From: Allokutzneria sp. A3M-2-11 16
GTDB taxonomy: Bacteria; Actinomycetota; Actinomycetes; Mycobacteriales; Pseudonocardiaceae
Length of the DNA: 64,000 nucleotides
Reading direction: 5' to 3'
NCBI RefSeq assembly: GCF_024213555.1
Contig: NZ_JANAVO010000005.1
Location: forward strand, 1-64,000
Below, one piece after another: positions 61,592 to 64,000 of this stretch. The notes below the pieces were generated by a model. The model was not told the DNA's origin and did no database searches. It was given only the letters and a program-made list of their open reading frames with translations. The position numbers and the translations under genes were made by a program. Numbering within the stretch: the stretch's first letter is position 1; each line of letters opens with the position of its first letter.

Positions 61592-62405
61592 GCCGCGCCA
61601 TCTCCTCGGCGGAGAGCTTGATCCGCGCCGCCTCCACGTTCTGCTCCAGGTGCTCCGGATCGCCCGTGCCCGGGATCGCCAGCACGTGCGAACCCCGGTG
61701 CAGCGTCCACGCGATCATGACCTGCGCCGGGGTCACCCCGTGCGCCGCGGAGATCTCGGCGAGGGTGTCCTCCGGCGCGGCGCGGTCGACGGAGAAGAAC
61801 GGCACGAACGCGACGCCCTGCTCACCGCACAGGTCGAGCAGGGCGTCGTCCTCACGCGCCCCCAGCCCGTACAGGTTCTGCACGCACACCACCGGCGCGA
61901 TCGCGCGCGCCTCGGCCAGGTGCTCGGCGCCGACGTTGGAGATCCCGAGGTGCCGGATCAGCCCCTCCTGGCGCAGCTCGGCCAGCACGCCGAACTCCTC
62001 GGCGATCGAGCCGGTGCCGCGCTCCAGACTGGCCCCGATGCGCAGGTTCACCACGTCGAGGTGGTCGACGCCGAGCTGGCGCAGGTTCTCCTCCACCTGC
62101 CCGCGCAGCTGCTCCGGCCGCGCCCGGTGCCACTCGCCCGAGGGGTCGCGGCCGGGTCCGACCTTGGTCGTGATCACCAGGTCCGACGGGTACGGGCGGA
62201 GCGCGGAGTTGATCAGCTCGTTCGCCGACAGCAGCGGCGAGAAGTAGAAGGAAGCGGTGTCGATGTGGTTCACGCCGAGCTCCACCGCGCGCCGCAGCAC
62301 CGAGATGGCCTGGTCGCGGTCGAGCGGGCGGGTGGTCAGGCGCATCGCGCCGTAGCCGAGCCGGTTGACCGTGTGGTCGCCCAACTCCCATGTGGACGTC
62401 GTCAT
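61551..62405 (-). CDS. aldo/keto reductase
   Basis: 284 residues. The active-site Asp/Tyr are in NHIDTASFYFSPLLSAN, the Lys in LVITTKVGPGRD and a late cofactor-binding LAIPGTGDPEHLEQN. The usual His after DHLDVVNLRIG is not obvious, an oddity shared by some oxidoreductases of this group. ATG at 62405 is chosen. It is divergent from a LuxR-type HTH gene, which may control it. Confidence 0.86.
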   Translation of the reverse strand: MTTSTWELGDHTVNRLGYGAMRLTTRPLDRDQAISVLRRAVELGVNHIDTASFYFSPLLSANELINSALRPYPSDLVITTKVGPGRDPSGEWHRARPEQLRGQVEENLRQLGVDHLDVVNLRIGASLERGTGSIAEEFGVLAELRQEGLIRHLGISNVGAEHLAEARAIAPVVCVQNLYGLGAREDDALLDLCGEQGVAFVPFFSVDRAAPEDTLAEISAAHGVTPAQVMIAWTLHRGSHVLAIPGTGDPEHLEQNVEAARIKLSAEEMARLSRGPGPGTPAPS

Positions 62406-62472
62406 GGTGCCCAGCCTGCGCCCGGTCCGGCGGTCACGCCGCCGATCGGCAACTTCCTGCCACACTGGGTTC

Positions 62473-63099
62473 ATGACCAGCACGATCGTCCGGAGCGAGG
62501 AAGCGCTCTTCGCGCGCACGGCGCACCTGTTCGCCTCGGCGACCGAGGTCGCGTGCGCCGCCGACGACCTCAACACCTGGGCGAGCTCGCGACCGCGGCC
62601 CCGCCCCCAGCTGCACGGGGACAAGCGCGTCCGCAAGATGTACCGCCCCGGGGTGCTGCTCGACCCGACGTCGGCCGCCCACCTGCGCGAGCTGGACCGG
62701 GTCGGCGTCGACGTCCGGATCAGCCCCGACGAGATCAACGAGACGATCATCCTCGACCGCCGCCTCGTGATCCTGGCGGGCGAGCTCGTCGGCGGGTCGC
62801 GGGAGTTCAGCGTGTTCGACAGCCCCGACGTGGTGCGCAGCGTGTCCACGCTGTTCGAGGCCGCGTGGCGGGTGGCGAGCCCGCTGGCGGCCTACGAGGT
62901 GCGCTTCGCCGAGCTGCGGGCGCTCGCGCCGAAGCTGCTGGACGTGCTCGCCTCCGGCTGCAAGGACGAGACGGCGGCGCGGCGGCTCGACCTCGGCGTG
63001 CGCACCTACCGGCGGCGGGTGGCCGAGCTGATGGCGGCGCTCGGCGCGACGTCCCGGTTCCAGGCCGGGGTGCGGGCCCGCGAGCTCGGGCTGGTGTGA
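62473..63099 (+). CDS. LuxR-type HTH regulator-like protein
   Basis: 208 residues. The C-terminal ~60 residues fit a LuxR/GerE HTH (LLDVLASGCKDETAARRLDL then GVRTYRRRVAELMAALGATS). The N-terminal part looks like a phospholipase-D-like/TrmB-style sensor (EINETIILDRRLVILAGE) of no clear ligand. It is divergent from an aldo-keto reductase. Confidence 0.78.
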   Translation: MTSTIVRSEEALFARTAHLFASATEVACAADDLNTWASSRPRPRPQLHGDKRVRKMYRPGVLLDPTSAAHLRELDRVGVDVRISPDEINETIILDRRLVILAGELVGGSREFSVFDSPDVVRSVSTLFEAAWRVASPLAAYEVRFAELRALAPKLLDVLASGCKDETAARRLDLGVRTYRRRVAELMAALGATSRFQAGVRARELGLV

Positions 63100-63120
63100 T
63101 CATCCGGGTACGGTTGCCCG

Positions 63121-64000
63121 GTGTTCGCGGGGCTCGACAAGATCGACTGGTTATCGCTGGAGCACGCGTACGGACCCGCGGAGGACGTCCCGGAGATCCT
63201 GCGCGGCCTGGTTTCCGCCGATCCCGGGGCCCGCGAGCTGGCCTATGAGGACTTCGCCGACGTCCTGCACCACGGCGGCGACGTGTACGAGCCGACCGCG
63301 CTGGCCGTGCCCTTCCTGCTCGAAGCCGTGTGCGCCGCGTCGACCCCGCGGCGGCACGATCTGCTGAACCTCCTCGCCAGCGTCGGTGGCGTCGACGAGA
63401 CCGGCCTCAACATGTGGGCGCCGGAGGATCCCGACCCCTATGACAACCACCGGCACACCGCAACCGCCCGCGCGTCGATCGGCACGGCGCTCACCAGGCT
63501 CATCGCGCTGTTCGACGACCCCGATCCTGAAGTCCGCCGTGCGCTCCCCGCGGTCCTCGTCGTGTGCCAGGAGCATTGGGGTGCAACGATTTCCGTGCTT
63601 CGGCAACGCCTGACCGCCGAGTCCGATCCGCACGCGCGCGCGGCGCTGGTGCGGGCGGTCGGCATGATCGCGCCGCACCTCGACGACGAGACCGCGCTCG
63701 ACGAGATCCTGGCGTGGATCGCCGAGCGCGCGGCCGACCACGACAGCCCGATCGTCCAGCTCCGCGCACTGGCGACGCTCGCGGAAGTCGATCCCGGCGC
63801 TCTGCCCGCCAACGTCGCCGAGGTCGCGATCGCCGCCGTCGACGGTGCCGACGTCGGGCACCTGGTCCGTTCGCTGGACACGGCGCTCAGTGGTCGCGTC
63901 GCCGAGCGAACCGCGCTCATGATCGAGCTGCTTTCCTTTCCCAGCAAGGAAATCCGTCGCCTGGGCAGCTCGCTCGCCCGCGGGCTCGTCCGGGAGTGGC
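63121..64000 (+). CDS. HEAT-repeat protein, 5' part
   Basis: At least 293 residues, open at the window end. It starts MFAGLDKIDWLSLEHAYGPA and goes on with helical HEAT/PBS-lyase-like repeats (LIALFDDPDPEVRRALPAVL, PHARAALVRAVGMIAPHL, SPIVQLRALATLAEVDP). These suggest a protein-binding scaffold. TACGGT lies 6 bases before the GTG, so the start is probably leaderless. The end is beyond the window. Confidence 0.78.
   Translation, partial: MFAGLDKIDWLSLEHAYGPAEDVPEILRGLVSADPGARELAYEDFADVLHHGGDVYEPTALAVPFLLEAVCAASTPRRHDLLNLLASVGGVDETGLNMWAPEDPDPYDNHRHTATARASIGTALTRLIALFDDPDPEVRRALPAVLVVCQEHWGATISVLRQRLTAESDPHARAALVRAVGMIAPHLDDETALDEILAWIAERAADHDSPIVQLRALATLAEVDPGALPANVAEVAIAAVDGADVGHLVRSLDTALSGRVAERTALMIELLSFPSKEIRRLGSSLARGLVREW

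Noticed and set aside
1-64000. tRNA genes, prophage or transposase genes
   Set aside because: Gaps between genes were read for cloverleaf-like sequence with T-loop GTTCRA and for integrase or transposase motifs; none was found. A tRNAscan run would settle the first point.

Overview
High-GC actinobacterial chromosome, most probably a member of the Pseudonocardiales (Amycolatopsis/Saccharothrix/Lentzea-like). This placement is an inference. It rests on roughly 70% GC, many GTG starts, Lsr2, serine/threonine kinases, an F420-type luciferase-like oxidoreductase, methylmalonyl-CoA mutase with MeaB, a Ski2-like helicase with a TFIIB-type zinc ribbon, and frequent leaderless start signals. The window opens inside the 3' end of a 5S rRNA gene. 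It closes inside a HEAT-repeat gene.

Layout. 1-12000: 5S tail and terminator, an alpha/beta hydrolase, an ECF sigma factor divergent from a Ser/Thr kinase, a beta-propeller lipoprotein with a DUF5703 protein, a MerR/hydrolase pair, a P450/TetR pair, an aldo-keto reductase, an F420-type oxidoreductase coupled to uppP, and a DM13 protein. 12000-17600: two inverted 106-bp palindromic elements around an HNH (13E12-type) remnant, then a secreted GH5 / beta-propeller / PHP-domain trio and a histidine phosphatase. 17600-26400: an Orn/Lys/Arg-type decarboxylase, an XRE-peptide deformylase fusion, a GT87 mannosyltransferase, a Tat-exported metallo-hydrolase, and a LysR with a class A beta-lactamase-fold protein. 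26690-31667: mutA-mutB-meaB. 31988-34881: a pseudokinase-caspase operon. 35182-41551: lsr2, a J-domain-like zinc protein, a helicase, a zinc ribbon, an ATP-binding protein and lpdA. 41558-44176: a threonine-attenuator leader, an editing-less threonyl-tRNA synthetase, NUDIX and nitrilase. 44186-54823: regulators with adjacent targets (MarR/MFS, LysR/SDR), an SNF2/SWIM pair and an epoxide hydrolase. 55162-58284: a three-gene cassette matching MppP-MppQ-MppR, enough on paper to turn arginine into L-enduracididine. 58738-64000: alcohol dehydrogenase, an internally deleted quinone reductase, XRE/SnoaL, an aldo-keto reductase, a LuxR-type HTH protein and the partial HEAT protein.

The most notable items are the stand-alone enduracididine-type cassette, the Thr-leader/terminator in front of a minimal ThrRS with perfectly spaced zinc ligands, the pseudokinase-caspase pair, and the XRE-deformylase fusion. 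There are also at least three families of intergenic palindromic repeats: a 63-bp element in four copies, a 112-119-bp element in two copies plus a solo arm, and a 106-bp element in two inverted copies. No prophage, transposase, CRISPR array or tRNA gene was recognised.
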